This document shows positions 31,967 to 43,043 of a DNA stretch of 56,199 nucleotides, piece after piece (within the stretch, counting starts at the first letter, position 1; each line of letters begins with the position of its first letter). The notes beneath the pieces are model-generated. The model saw nothing but the letters and a program-made list of their open reading frames with translations, made no database searches and was not told the DNA's origin. Location of the stretch: NCBI GenBank assembly GCA_902651635.1, contig CACRSC010000005.1:747929-804127 (forward strand), read 5' to 3'. Both the position numbers and the translations under genes were made by a program. The DNA comes from Mastigamoeba balamuthi. Taxonomy: Eukaryota > Evosea > Mastigamoebida > Mastigamoebidae.

Positions 31967-33586
31967 TCATCGGCGCCACTTGCTGTCCGTTTTGTGGGCA
32001 CACGCCAATCTAGAAAACTCATGCGACTCTCTGAGAAGCGTTCTGTTCAGCACGTCGCTGATGCAGCTGCCCCCATCAGGCTCCGCCGGGCAGATGTATC
32101 TCTCAATGCGACTCCAACACGTCATGCTTTTCGAGGCGAAGTCTCCGACAACCACCTGCAGCAGCGAGGGGTCTCGGGAGGTGTAGTACTCTGCCGCAAT
32201 CCCCATGGGGGACGAATTGTCGTTCACGTCTACCGGAACCTTGAATCCTCTGACCACGATCTCCTTCGCTTGGGCCACGAAACCGACGAGCCTTGTCTCC
32301 AGCGGCGAGATGCCGTCGACCCCAGTGTAGAGCACTCGCAGGTAGTACAGCGAGCGGAACATGGGCTCCTCGACGTACCCGAACGTGCCGTGGGCGTTGT
32401 GGAACGAGCCGACGACCACGACAGCAGCGCCATCCGGGAGGAGGAATGTGGGCGTGGCCCCAGTCCCGACGCACGTGACCAGCACGTCCGTGTCGGAGTA
32501 GAGCTGCATCTGCTGGCGCAGAGACCTGAGCTCCGAGAAGTCCAGCTTCCTGGCGTCGTATCGGCGGCCCCTCAGCCGCCGGACAGCGTCGTCCAGCGTC
32601 CCGGGGTGCGTGTAGTGGCGCTTGTTCTGCACGAGCGTCACCCGCAGGGTCCTGTTCGGCGGGAGGCTGCCCCTGGGCGTGGGCAGCTGCAGCCCGTGCG
32701 AGAGATAGAACCTGTCGCGGAACCTCCTGAGCGCGTCCGAGTCCCTGCCCGTGTCCATGAGGTAGTTGGTGCTCGGGGAGCTGAGCGACATGCTGCCCGC
32801 GCCGACGGCGACCTCGTCGAACACGAGCCACTGGTCCTGGGGCCACAGCGCCTCGTACTCGAGCCCCATCATCAGGAACGCCGCGAGGTCCCGCTCGATG
32901 GGGAGCCCCTCCGGCTTGTTGTGGGGCGGGGACCTGCTGTTGTAGTTCCGCAGGACGACCCCGCGCATGGGCTCGCGCTCGTGGCACGCCCCCAGCTTGC
33001 ACGCCGAGAGCCACGCCGGGTAGAACTCGTCCAGCAGCCCGTGGCCCCAGTTAACGGGGTAAAACCTGTGGAACAGCAGCGAAGTGCCTCGCATTCGCTT
33101 TACGCCCGTCGCTGGCGGCAGCTCCGCGTGCCTGCTGCTGGTGCGCAGCGGCACGGGCGAGAAGACGCCCCCGAGCTCGATGCCCGGGCGCCCAACCGTG
33201 AGGCAGCGGGTGCCGTTGACCGAGTAGGCGACGCCGTCGGGCAGAAGAGCGTACCAGACGCCAGCCCTGTAGTACAGGTTGTGCCACAGGCAGGAACGAT
33301 TGCGCTGAGTCGGCGCACAGCAGGGACCCACACAGCTCCACATCGTTGTCGGCAGCAACGGATCCGCCTGTGCGGGCTCCTGGGTGCCTTTTGTTTCTGA
33401 ATGCGCGGGGCTGAGACTGAACTCCTCGTTCACGGACTCCGCTGTGTCGACTACTGTCAGCCGGGGCCCCACGTTCTTGGTCGCTCTGACGTTCCTGTAC
33501 CACAGCACAGAAGCCACGCCGAGGAAAGCAAAAGACCAGCATACGAGCATGATCAGACGGAGCTGCGCAGCAACCTTGATCGCCAT
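31967..33586 (-). CDS. GT61-family glycosyltransferase, type II membrane protein
   Basis: A single exon of 539 residues. I chose ATG 33586 because it starts a short basic segment and a hydrophobic anchor (AAQLRLIMLVCWSFAFLGVA), typical of Golgi type II enzymes; the open frame extends further upstream but without such a context. The GT61 (DUF563/EOGT-like) features are GTSLLFHRFYPVNWGHGLLD near the middle, TLRVTLVQNKRHYTHPG, and the C-terminal block SDTDVLVTCVGTGATPTFLL followed by PDGAAVVVVG, which in relatives reads GxHGAxLTNxLFLPPGA. The family transfers xylose, arabinose or GlcNAc to glycans in the secretory pathway; the donor and acceptor here are unknown. In this copy the usual HGA is GTGA, an atypical residue that could affect catalysis. 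It is convergent with the mosaic gene. Confidence 0.8.
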   Translation of the reverse strand: MAIKVAAQLRLIMLVCWSFAFLGVASVLWYRNVRATKNVGPRLTVVDTAESVNEEFSLSPAHSETKGTQEPAQADPLLPTTMWSCVGPCCAPTQRNRSCLWHNLYYRAGVWYALLPDGVAYSVNGTRCLTVGRPGIELGGVFSPVPLRTSSRHAELPPATGVKRMRGTSLLFHRFYPVNWGHGLLDEFYPAWLSACKLGACHEREPMRGVVLRNYNSRSPPHNKPEGLPIERDLAAFLMMGLEYEALWPQDQWLVFDEVAVGAGSMSLSSPSTNYLMDTGRDSDALRRFRDRFYLSHGLQLPTPRGSLPPNRTLRVTLVQNKRHYTHPGTLDDAVRRLRGRRYDARKLDFSELRSLRQQMQLYSDTDVLVTCVGTGATPTFLLPDGAAVVVVGSFHNAHGTFGYVEEPMFRSLYYLRVLYTGVDGISPLETRLVGFVAQAKEIVVRGFKVPVDVNDNSSPMGIAAEYYTSRDPSLLQVVVGDFASKSMTCWSRIERYICPAEPDGGSCISDVLNRTLLRESHEFSRLACAHKTDSKWRR

Positions 33587-35000
33587 CGGTGCAAGGGAGG
33601 GATTACTTAAATGATGACGCTGGGGCTCCAAATGCGGAAGTGGTTCTGGTGCGGTGTGACGTGCACAGTTCAGAACTGCGATGGCCTCAGGCCTGTTTGT
33701 GGATGACGCCTCCATATTGCAGGCAATGGCCACACCTCCTCGACGGTGAAGCTCTGCAGCTGGTTCCCGGGACCATTTCGATCGCCAATTCTCGCCAAGT
33801 GCTGTTTTTGGGCAGAGGTGCACTTCAAGTATTTATGTGCAATTGTCTGCGTGTCACAGAGCCGCGGTTCGAGTTCACCCGGGCCCTCCAAATATGTATC
33901 CACATCCCAGTGTACACAACCGCCGTCCCCTCCACCACCGGCTTGTTGTTCTTTGAAGCTCATGAGCTCAGGAAATATCTCACTGCAGAAACCCCAGAAT
34001 TCCTGTCGCTGAGCTGCGCTGCGCTTCTTCTGTCTTTCCCTCACCACGCGACGGACACAGAGACCCAGCAGCTAGCATGCAACCACAGATGGCATGCGAG
34101 AGCAGTGCCAGAAGACTGAAGAATGTCAAGAAGCGGGTTTTTTCAATACTCTGAGGTCCTCTCGCTTTTGCAGCACCCAGGGAGTGCCTGAAAGCTGTGC
34201 TGCTGCTACTTCTGTGCGGGCCCCTGCGCCGTGTCAGAGTACCAGATAACTCCAAGCACGTCGTCTACACGCTGACGAACAGTCAGGCAGTCTTCAACTC
34301 TGGACAGCGCAACTCTATGAAGCCAGTCGACGAAACTACCGTGAAGACCCTGTGCCGCCAGTTCTTAGTGCGCCAGTAGGAGTCACAGGGACAGTACATA
34401 TTCTGACCACAGCGTATATGTGCTTGTCCAGTGTGTGTGCGAGTTGAGACACAGTACCAACAAGAGAATGCGCATGGCTCCTGATGGGTGGGTCGTGGGC
34501 TGCGAGGGCCGGACATGGCGAGTGATCATCGATGGGGTTTGCATCAGCAATCTGATTATCAGCCAACACTACTGCTCGACGCAGGCGTTGGTATGGCGCT
34601 GAGGATAAGCAGCTCCCTCCCCAGCTGCCGCTGACAGCCCGCGTGGAGGCGCTCGTAATGCCCAATGGCACAGGGCACCCTCCTGCAGACCAGCAGCATG
34701 CAGGATTGCATCCCTCGTCAACATGAATATCCCCATTCCACCCGTATCGCCTTTCAAATTCCCAAACTGGGTGAATGCTCTCCTCGATTGATTCTGCTCT
34801 TGCATCATTTGGGAGGGGATCGACTGTCAGCCGGGACAAGAGGGGAGTGCGTGGGACCACAAGCAGAGGCCTCCATTCGGAACCTCACTGCTGTGTACCA
34901 GGGTGTGCAGGAGAGCCCGGACTGCTTCAGGTACATGATGCTCGAACGGTTGGGTTTCTTCTATTTACATTTTGTTCGAGACCGATTTTGTCTTTTCATC
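33587..35000. other. 1.4-kb intergenic region without recognisable genes
   Basis: Between the GT61 start and the stop of fascin-like copy 4. Short open frames on both strands overlap each other and show no conserved domain. I see no RNA gene or repeat in it. Confidence 0.5.
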
Positions 35001-36059
35001 TCAGTAGTACTTGATCGAGAAGAGTTCCCAGGTATCTGCAACGCTGCGATCCACTGTCACGCGGTTCTGGTCATCATCGTGGGCACACAGATAATGGTGA
35101 TTGTGAACAGACTGCAGTGACCAGCCCACAATACGGCCATCATCCACGAAGCTGGGATTGATCAACCAGGCAGCACGGTCGTTATCACAGTGGTCCCACC
35201 AGGTCTCGACACCACGGTCGGGGGTCATCAGATATTTGCCCGTTTGAATGTTCTTGAGGCAGTAGTAGCCCTTGTCCGACTTCTCTGCGATCCAGTTGGT
35301 CCTGAGATCATTCACTGCATCAAGCAAACAGTGAGTTTACAACAGGCATCGAGTGAACAGCCAAATATGAAATCACCTGTGTACTTCTTGAAGTGCTTGA
35401 TCTCCTCCTTATCGTTCGTCTGGATGAGGGTGTACGACGTGGTCACAAACACAATTTTCCGACCGAGTGGGACTGTCTTGAAGGGCAGTTTGAGGGTCAT
35501 CCACGTAGTGGCTTCGTCCTGGTTGGCATCAAACGAGAGCTGATACAGCCCGTTGTTGTTGCTGCCTCTCCTCAGGAACTTCCCGTAGGTCGACTGCAGT
35601 TTGAATTCGCTCGAAGACTTCTTCACCACCTGGAAGAAGTACTCGGGGTTCGATTGAACATTAAGATTCGAGGGCACTCCTGTGATAACTGCAGTCCCAT
35701 CACTGTGAGCTTTCAGGATGTAGGAGCCCGTATAAAGCAGCCAATATTCGCCCCTCTCTTCTATCCTCCACTCCTCCAAGAATGATGCCCACCATTCGGG
35801 GGCACACTGATCGTTGTGCAGAATGGATGTCCCCTCTGTTTCTCCGTTAGCAAGGGCAGAAAAAGGGGTTGTGTATCGCACTCTGGAAACTGAGGACGCA
35901 CGCCGTGTGCTCTCCGAGCTGAGACTGCGCCCCAAGGCAGGGAGTGCAGGAAGTGCCAGACATGAACACGGGGGTGTCTTCCCCGACCATTTCGAAAATG
36001 ACGATGTCTGCCAGGCAGGCTGTCACAGAGAGCAACAGAAGAAACGGGAGCATCGCCAT
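35001..36059 (-). CDS. Secreted fascin-like beta-trefoil protein, copy 4 (diverged)
   Basis: The exons 36059-35882, 35835-35377 and 35314-35001 sum to 951 nt (316 residues). The gene has the same phase-1 introns and the same 314-nt final exon as copies 2 and 3, but the sequence has drifted: MAMLPFLLLLSVTACLADIV signal peptide, GRKIVFVTTSYTLIQTNDKE in the middle, GKYLMTPDRGVETWWDHCDN and HHYLCAHDDDQNRVTV near the end. The first intron is only 46 nt (GTGCGA...AACAG). The VETWWDHC signature and the YLxAxxDDxNRV turn are the invariant features of the family. Secretion is predicted. Confidence 0.8.
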
Positions 36060-36498
36060 ATGCGCTGAGCACTGTGAAAAGAAAAAAATGAAACTTGTGC
36101 TGATCTATGTGCCAACCGCTTGCTTTGATGTGAGGGTTGGATTTCTATCGGTTGGTAACAATATCCCACGCAAATTTCATTTTGTGAGGTACCCAACCGC
36201 ATCTGGCAAAAAAAAACCAGAGATGCAACGGTCCAGAGACGGGCCGCGGACACAACTATGTAGAATTCACCCATCAAAGTAGCCTTATTACCGATAGTGT
36301 GGAATACCTCCAGGCTGTACTTCTTCACACAGGTGCATTCCCAGCTTAAAATTTGGTCAAAAAGAGGTAATTTCCTTTTCCCTCTATATATCTAATTGGA
36401 TATTTGTCCAACACTCCGGCCTCTGACTTCTGGGTGTAGCGATACTTCACAGTGACGCACTCAGTGCCACGTTCCACTTTTGAAAGCAAAATCGTGTC
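36060..36498. other. Intergenic region leading into the tandem block
   Basis: Contains the upstream region of fascin-like copy 4 and, from 36319, the start of the 1.7-kb duplicated block. No gene is recognised. Confidence 0.5.
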
Positions 36499-36589
36499 TT
36501 ACTGATCAAAACAAGCTGGTCTTCGCCTTGTGAGCAGAATCTGATTGGCGTAGAGTGCATTCACGCTGGCAATACTGCAAAATATCTGT

Positions 36590-37165
36590 AAGCTATCGCC
36601 CTGTGGCATTCTTCCCTGCGTCCTCGCCTGCACTTTGAGTGTGTTCGGGAACGAACTCAGTGGCACGATTCCGAACTCCATTGTTAACCTCCGAAACCTA
36701 TAGTCGCTGTAACCCTTAAGACCGTTCGTTGACAGGTTACTCACCAAAATCGTGAAGGGCAGTCTCTTTGAACAATTTAAGTGGAACAGAGCCATCGGAA
36801 ACCTCAAGAAACTGCGTTATTTGAGCCCGTCTTCCTTACCAACCAATTATGAGAAGATGTAACAGGACGATAACTAGAACACGTGTGAGTGATACTCTCC
36901 CAGAAACATCCCGAACCTCCCGCAGCTGTGCGTGGCTTTTTTAATGGCATCTCACCTTGGATTTTCGAACAGGCACACTACCCAGCAACTCTGTGTAGGA
37001 TGACTTAAAGCTCTTTTCATGGAGGTGTGCTCCAGAGATGGGAAATTCGGGGTCTGCATTCCAAAAGACTGCAATGTGACCATCTATGATACGTGCAGAT
37101 CTGACTGCTCGGACGGCATGCATCGTACTGCTGGGCCAGTCTCTCTAGTCATGTGCTACTATATC
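36590..37165 (+). pseudogene. Decayed LRR gene on the plus strand
   Basis: Plus-strand fragments include NELSGTIPNSIVNLRNL (about 36650-36700, then a stop), IGNLKKLRYLSP (about 36795) and the C-cap SRDGKFGVCIPKDCNVTIYD with TCRSDC (37031-37115), homologous to GICVPKGCRSTVYD of the other LRR proteins. Stops and frame changes separate the pieces. It abuts the 3' end of the helicase copy tail to tail. Confidence 0.55.
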
Positions 37166-37246
37166 TCCAGAGATGTTCAGCAGTGCGACAGGACCGTTTC
37201 ATTTGCTGTGTTTGTTGGTCTTGTGGTCTCGCAGGAGAGGGGGCCC

Positions 37247-38016
37247 TCAGATGGAACCGTCGAGGAGGGCGACGATGGCGGCCACCGTCTCGCTGTCCGC
37301 CGTAGACGAGGCCGCGGGGTCCGCGAACCTGCGACTGAGCACCGTCGAGAGCTGCCTGCCCAGCTCGCGCAGCAGCACCGCCACGTAGGCCGGCGACGAG
37401 AGCCGCACCCACTTGTCCACCGTCACGGCGCACCGCTCGTGCTCCACCGCCACGTCAGCCCCGCCCAGCAGCACCAGCGCCCTGGCAGACACGGGCGCCA
37501 CGTCCCGCACAAACAGCCGCCCGTTCTTCTTGTTCTGCGCATTTGTTCGCAGCCGCCCGAGTCAGTTGGCTGCCAGCCCCAGTACTAAGAGAATGAAATG
37601 GTGGCAAGACCGATAGCAGAGCGCAGCGCCCAGAGTCAATTTATCGCCAGTCCCAGTGGGCAAAAATAAAGGAAGGAAGGCGCAGCCTCCGGAGTCAATT
37701 GGCCGCCAGTCCCCATGCGCAAAACACAAAATTGACTGCGTAGCCCGAGTCAACTGACTGCCAGCCCCCCAGGAGAGCGCGCACGAGCTCGTGGTAGACG
37801 ACGTGCGTGACGCCCGCGGGCAGCGCGCCCTTGCAGACGGAGGAGTTGAGCAGGACGACCTCCTCGCCGCGGGCCGTGTAGAGCCGGTGCGTCTGCCCCG
37901 CGCGCCGGGGCGCCACGACCGACAGCACGCGCGGGCGCATCGCCGCGCACAGCGCGCCCTGCACGACGCCCGCAGCGTCCGCCCGCCCGTCGTCGCCGTC
38001 GCCGTCGCAGGCGTCG
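37247..38016 (-). other. Partial duplicate of the helicase 3' end
   Basis: Duplicate of 38945-39717: the last helicase exon with its stop (37247-37249), the repeat-filled last intron, and part of the preceding exon, which is cut at the N. There is no upstream sequence, so this is not an independent gene. It most likely represents the second haplotype placed in tandem by the assembler. Confidence 0.75.
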
Positions 38017-38017
38017 N
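38017..38017. other. Single-N contig join
   Basis: One undetermined base joins the two copies of the 1.7-kb block. The reading frame of the helicase exon to its left ends abruptly here, which marks it as an assembly junction. Confidence 0.9.
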
Positions 38018-38289
38018 AACTTCTTCACACAGGTGCATTCCCAGCTTAAAATTTGGTCAAAAAGAGGTAATTTCCTTTTCCCTCTAAATATCTAATTGGA
38101 TATTTGTCCAACACTCCGGCCTCTGACTTCTGGGTGTGCGATACTTCACAGTGACGCACTCAGTGTCACGTTCCACTTATGAAAGCAAAATCGTGTCTTA
38201 CTGATCAAAACAAGCTGGTCTTCGCCATGTGAGCAGAATCTGATTGGCGTAGAGTGCACTCACGCTGGCAATACTGCAAAATATCTGTC

Positions 38290-38865
38290 AGCTATCGCCC
38301 TGTGGCATTCTTCCCTGCGTCCTCACCTGCACTTTGAGTGCGTTCGGGAACGAACTCAGTGGCACGATTCCGAACTCCATTGTTAACCTCCGAAACCTAT
38401 CGTCGCTGTAACCCTTAAGACCGTTTGTTGACAGGTTACTCACCCAAATCGTGAAGGGCAGTCTCTTTGAACAACAACCTAAGTGGAACAATACCCAGAG
38501 CCATCGGAAACCTCGACAAACTGCTTTATTTGAGCCCGTCTTCCTTGCCAACCAATTATGAGAAGATGGAACAGTACAATAACTAGAACACGTGTGAGTG
38601 ATACTCTCCCAGAAACATCCCGAACCTCCCGCAGCTGTGCGTGGCTTTTTTAATGGCATCTCACCTTGGATTTTCGAACAGGCACACTACCCAGCAACTC
38701 TGTGCGGGATGACTTAAAGCTCTTTTCATGGAGATGTGCTCCAGAGATGGGAAATTCGGGGTCTGCATTCCAAAAGACTGCAATGTGACCATCTATGATA
38801 CGTGCAGATCTGACTGCTCGGACGGCATGCATGCCAGTCTCTCTAGTCATGTGCTACTATATCTC
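38290..38865 (+). pseudogene. Decayed LRR gene on the plus strand, duplicate
   Basis: Same remnant as at 36590-37165, carried in the second block. The C-cap SRDGKFGVCIPKDCNVTIYD lies at 38738-38800. Here 11 nt are missing after GCATGCAT relative to the first copy. Confidence 0.55.
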
Positions 38866-38944
38866 CAGAGATGTTCAGCAGTGCGACAGGACCGTTTCAT
38901 TTGCTGTGTTTGTTGGTCTTGTGGTCTCGCAGGAGAGGGGGCCC

Positions 38945-41900
38945 TCAGATGGAACCGTCGAGGAGGGCGACGATGGCGGCCACCGTCTCGCTGTCCGCCG
39001 TAGACGAGGCCGCGGGGTCCGCGAACCTGCGACTGAGCACCGTCGAGAGCTGCCTGCCCAGCTCGCGCAGCAGCACCGCCACGTAGGCCGGCGACGAGAG
39101 CCGCACCCACTTGTCCACCGTCACGGCGCACCGCTCGTGCTCCACCGCCACGTCAGCCCCGCCCAGCAGCACCAGCGCCCTGGCAGACACGGGCGCCACG
39201 TCCCGCACAAACAGCCGCCCGTTCTTCTTGTTCTGCGCATTTGTTCGCAGCCGCCCGAGTCAGTTGGCTGTCAGCCCCAGTACTAAGAGAATGAAATGGT
39301 GGCAAGACCGATAGCAGAGCGCAGCGCCCAGAGTCAATTTATCGCCAGTCCCAGTGGGCAAAAATAAAGGAAGGAAGGCGCAGCCTCCGGAGTCAATTGG
39401 CCTCCAGTCCCCATGCGCAAAACACAAAATTGACTGCGTAGCCCGAGTCAACTGACTGCCAGCCCCCCAGGAGAGCGCAGCGCACGAGCTCGTGGTAGAC
39501 GACGTGCGTGACGCCCGCGGGCAGCGCGCCCTTGCAGACGGAGGAGTTGAGCAGGACGACCTCCTCGCCGCGGGCCGTGTAGAGCCGGTGCGTCTGCCCC
39601 GCGCGCCGGGGCGCCACGACCGACAGCACGCGCGGGCGCATCGCCGCGCACAGCGCGCCCTGCACGACGCCCGCGGCGTCCGCCCGCCCGTCGTCGCCGT
39701 CGCCGTCGCAGGCGTCGCCGTCGACGAGGCCCGCGGCGTCGAGCAGCGCGAGGTACTGGCGGCGCAGGTCCTCGACCTCGCGCATGCGCAGAGAGCTCAC
39801 GCGGGCCTCGCGGCTGAACGCGCGCTCGCGGCCGGCGGCCCGCGCTGCCCGCCAGCGCCTGAAGGCCTCTGCCAGCACCGCGAAGTCGTCGGGGGCCCCC
39901 AGCTGCCGCCGCGCCTGCGCCGCCTCCTCGGCCTCCTCCGCAGAGCCCACAGCAAACGGCGACTGCGTCGACTGAGCACGGGGGCGAGGGCACAACACAG
40001 CAACACGTCAGCGAGGACGACGGCGGGCGCGATGGCGGGGAGGGGGCGCACGAGGCAGGCGGCGATGGTGAGGGCGCTGCCGAGGCAGCCGAGGACGGCG
40101 CCGTAGACGAGGAGCTTGCCGACCTCGACGTCGACGGGCAGCATCGCGAGGTGCCGCCCCAGGGCCGTCAGCCGCACGGCCGAGGCCGCGGCGCCCGGGC
40201 CGCCCGCGGGCTCGACGGCGCCGGCCTCGCGGAGCGTCGCCATGGCCTCGTCGCAGACGGCGGCGGCCGGGGGGTCGAGGCAGGTGGCGAGGAAGGCGGC
40301 GGGGTCGCCGAGGCCGAGCAGGAGGACCTGCAGGCAGAGCTCCTCGAGCGGCACGCGGCGGATCTCGGGCGTCGCGAAGGGCTCGAGCTCGGCGGCGCGG
40401 GCGCGGGTGTAGAGGCGCCAGCAGACGCCGTCGCGCACGCGGCCCGCGCGGCCCTTGCGCTGCTCGGCGCTGGCGCGCGAGACCCAGACGTCGCGCAGGA
40501 AGCGCGCGCGGCGGCCGCGGTCGTAGCGCTGCTCGCGGGCGCGGCCGCAGTCGACGACGGCGGCCACGTCGTCGATGGTGATGCTCGTCTCGGCGATGTT
40601 GGTCGCCAGCACGACCTTGCGCCTGCCGCGCGGCGCCGGCGCGAAGACGAGCTGCTGCTCGGCCGGCGCGACGGTCGAGTGCAGCGCGAGGACGTGCAGC
40701 GGGGCGCCCGTGCGCCGGAGCTCGTCGGCCGCGAGGTTGATCTCGGCCATGCCCGGCAGGAAGACCAGCACCGCGCCGCTGCCGCCGCCGTCGTCGGGCA
40801 GCGCGGCCACGAGCTTGGCCAGCAGCTCAAAGTCGATGGCCTCCTCGTCGAGCCGCTGCAGCGACTGCAGCGTCCGCTGCGAGTAGTGCGCGCGGCTGAC
40901 GCCCCGCGAGGCGTCGCTGGCGCCCTCGTAGCCCTCGCGCACGTCCTCCCACGCCACGGCCTCGGCCTCGCCCGTCACGCGCACGGCGCCCGAGCGCGCC
41001 GTCACGCCGACAGAGCGCAGCGCGCAGGGACCGTCGGGGTCGACGACGTGGCCCGTGCGCTCGATGGCGTCCTCGAGGAAGTGCTCGGCGACGCTGTAGA
41101 GGCGCTCGGCCGGCGCGAGGGCCACGACGGGCGCGCCGCCGTAGTACTCGCTGAACTTGGCCGCGTCGACCGTCGCCGACATGAGGACCACCTTGGGGAA
41201 CGCCCGCCCGCCGCCCTGGGCGTCGCCCAGCATCCGCTTCAGGATCGCCAGCAGGAAGTCCCTGCGAGGGGAGAAGAGACCCCCCAGTTGGTCGGCTGCG
41301 TTGTTGCCGGCGCCTTGCGGCCCGCGTCAATTGAATCGAGCCAATGGGAAGTCAACTGTCTTCGCATTGCTTCAGGTGACCTGACGCATCAGTGACTGGA
41401 GTTGCGCAAAAGTTGCGCTATTACAGGAGTCTTGGAGTGTGTGGCCCGTGTCAATTGATTATTACTCCTACAGCAACAACTTAGGCTAAGCATTACTTCA
41501 AGTCAACAGAGCCAGTTGCATCAGCGATGGGCGTTACGCAAGCGCTGCTGTGGAAATGAGCCCAAACGGCAGGATGGCCCAAATCAACTAACCCCAAGCC
41601 CGCCCCCAGACAGCCACAACAGAACAGGGAGGGGCGCGTGCGCACGTCTGGAGGTCGCGCTCGTGGACCTCGTCGACGACGATGTGCGAGATGCTGCGGA
41701 GGGCCGCGGGGCCCGAGGTGAGGCGGCGCAGCAGGATGCCCGTCGTGCAGAAGAGCAGCCGCGTGGGCCGCGGCCCGTGCGAGGCCTGCAGGCGCACCTG
41801 GTAGCCCACGTCGCCCGCGCCGCAGCGCTCGACGGCCACGCGCCCCGCCACGCTGACCGCGGCGACCCTGCGCGGCTGCGTCACGACGACGTACGTCTGC

Positions 41901-43043
41901 GCCCCGTGGCCGCGCGCGTCGGCGTCGTCGAGCAGGAACTGCGGCACCTGCGTCGTCTTGCCGCAGCCCGTCGGCCCCGTCACGACGACGGCCGCGCTGC
42001 CCTCGACCGCCGCCACGAGCTCCGCCCGCGACCGCCACGCCGTCAGCCGCTGCCGCTGCTCCAGCATCTTGGCGCCCTCCTCCGACCTCTGGCAGAGAGG
42101 AGAAGGGAAAGGGGCGCCAAGTCAATTGACCGGGGCGCACTGCTGTTGCTGGCTGCTTCAACGGGACGCACCACGCGCTCCTCGTACTCGCGCTGGTACC
42201 TGAGCGACGCGGCGCTGTTCTCCTGCGTCTGCGCCGCAGCGGTGGGCGTCTCTGCCCTGCGCTCTATCTTGAGCTTCCCAGCTCCGCTGCTGGCCCCGCT
42301 GCCGCGCTGCTGCTGCTGCTGCTGGGGCTGGGGTGCTGCCGGGGCAGCAGCAGGAGGGGCAGCGGCGGGCTGCTTGGCAACAGGGGCGCTGGCCTCGGGG
42401 GTCTTGGAGCGGCGGGCGTTGGCGCGGGACGAGATGGAGGAGGCGAGGGCGTCGATCTTGGAGTCTGCGGCGGACTTGGCGCTGAGCTGCGCCTGGCGGG
42501 CCTCGGCCTCGAGCTGCGCCCACTGGTCGCGGAAGAAGGGCGGCATCATGCGGTAGAGCTGCTCTGCGGGCGCCAGCGCGTAGAGCGCGCGCACGGCGGC
42601 GCCGTTCCTGGCGCTCTGGGCCGTCTCGTAGGCGCAGGGCGTCGTGACCTCGATGGCCTCGCCCTTGGCCCCGCGCACGACGGCGCGCAGCCTGTGCAGG
42701 CCCCCGGGCGCGCTGGCGTTGGCGTACTCGGGCTTGGGCCGCTTGTGCCGCTGGCACCACTCGTTCAGCAGCTGCCCCGGGTACTTGCCCGTCCACGACG
42801 CCGGCACCAGCGGCTCCGCCGGCGTCGCCTCCAGCTCCCCCTTGCGCTGCCTCGGCGCCGCCGCCTTCTTCTGCTGCTGCTGCTGCTCCTCCTCCGCCGC
42901 CGCGGCCTTCCTGCGGCTGCACCGCGTCGTCGTCGTCGTCGCCGCCGCCGGGGGCTGGGGGGAGGCAGCGGCAGCAGAGGCAGGAGAGGCAGCAGCGGGG
43001 GGTGGGGTCCGGGGCTTGGGCACCGGGGGAGGGGAGGAGGCGG
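38945..43043 (-). CDS. DEVH-box RNA helicase, DHX57/DHX29-like (N-terminus missing)
   Basis: The exons >43043-42172, 42088-41646, 41261-40052, 39971-39486 and 39232-38945 join in phase. Upstream sequence is lost in the N gap. Visible parts: a low-complexity Ala/Pro/Gln region with a dsRBD-like segment (YPGQLLNEWCQRHKRPKPEY); helicase core with motif I GPTGCGKTTQVP, Ia TQPRRVAA, II DEVH, III SAT (LMSATVDAAKF), IV-like VFLPGMAEI, V TNIAETSITID and VI QRKGRAGRV; HA2 (GKLLVYGAVLGCLGSALTIA) and an OB-fold C-terminus (YHEL joined to NKKNGRLFVRDVAP). Such DEAH-type ATPases remodel RNA or ribonucleoprotein complexes in translation and splicing. DHX57 or DHX29 relatedness rests on the N-terminal segment. 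Donors are mostly GTGCGC/GTGCGT. Confidence 0.88.
39233..39485 (-). repeat. Helicase intron built from four imperfect CAATTGA-type units
   Basis: The 253-nt last intron holds four diverged copies (about 39246-39278, 39316-39354, 39377-39412, 39435-39469) of a unit. On the coding strand each has GGGGCTGGCAGYCAATTGACTC(G)GG and then a GCGCAG- or TACGCAG-like end. Each unit looks like an intron 3' end: a candidate branch region followed by an acceptor-like CAG. Confidence 0.65.

Larger units (their letters stand above)
36319..38016. repeat. Tandem 1.7-kb block, first copy
   Basis: The segment from ACTTCTTCACACAGGTGCATTCC to GCAGGCGTCG is repeated at 38019-39717, separated by a single N at 38017. 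The copies differ by scattered substitutions and small indels (for example an 11-nt difference near 37125/38829 and a 3-nt indel near 37778/39478). It ends inside a helicase exon, at the N. Confidence 0.9.
38019..39717. repeat. Tandem 1.7-kb block, second copy
   Basis: Second copy of the block at 36319-38016. This one continues without interruption into the rest of the helicase gene. Confidence 0.9.

Noticed and set aside
36319-39717. Genuine tandem gene duplication of the helicase
   Set aside because: Only the 3' end is repeated, it is cut at an N in mid-exon, and the copies look like alleles.
40151-41395. Plus-strand 414-codon frame opposite the helicase
   Set aside because: Antisense shadow of the high-GC helicase exon; no recognisable protein features.
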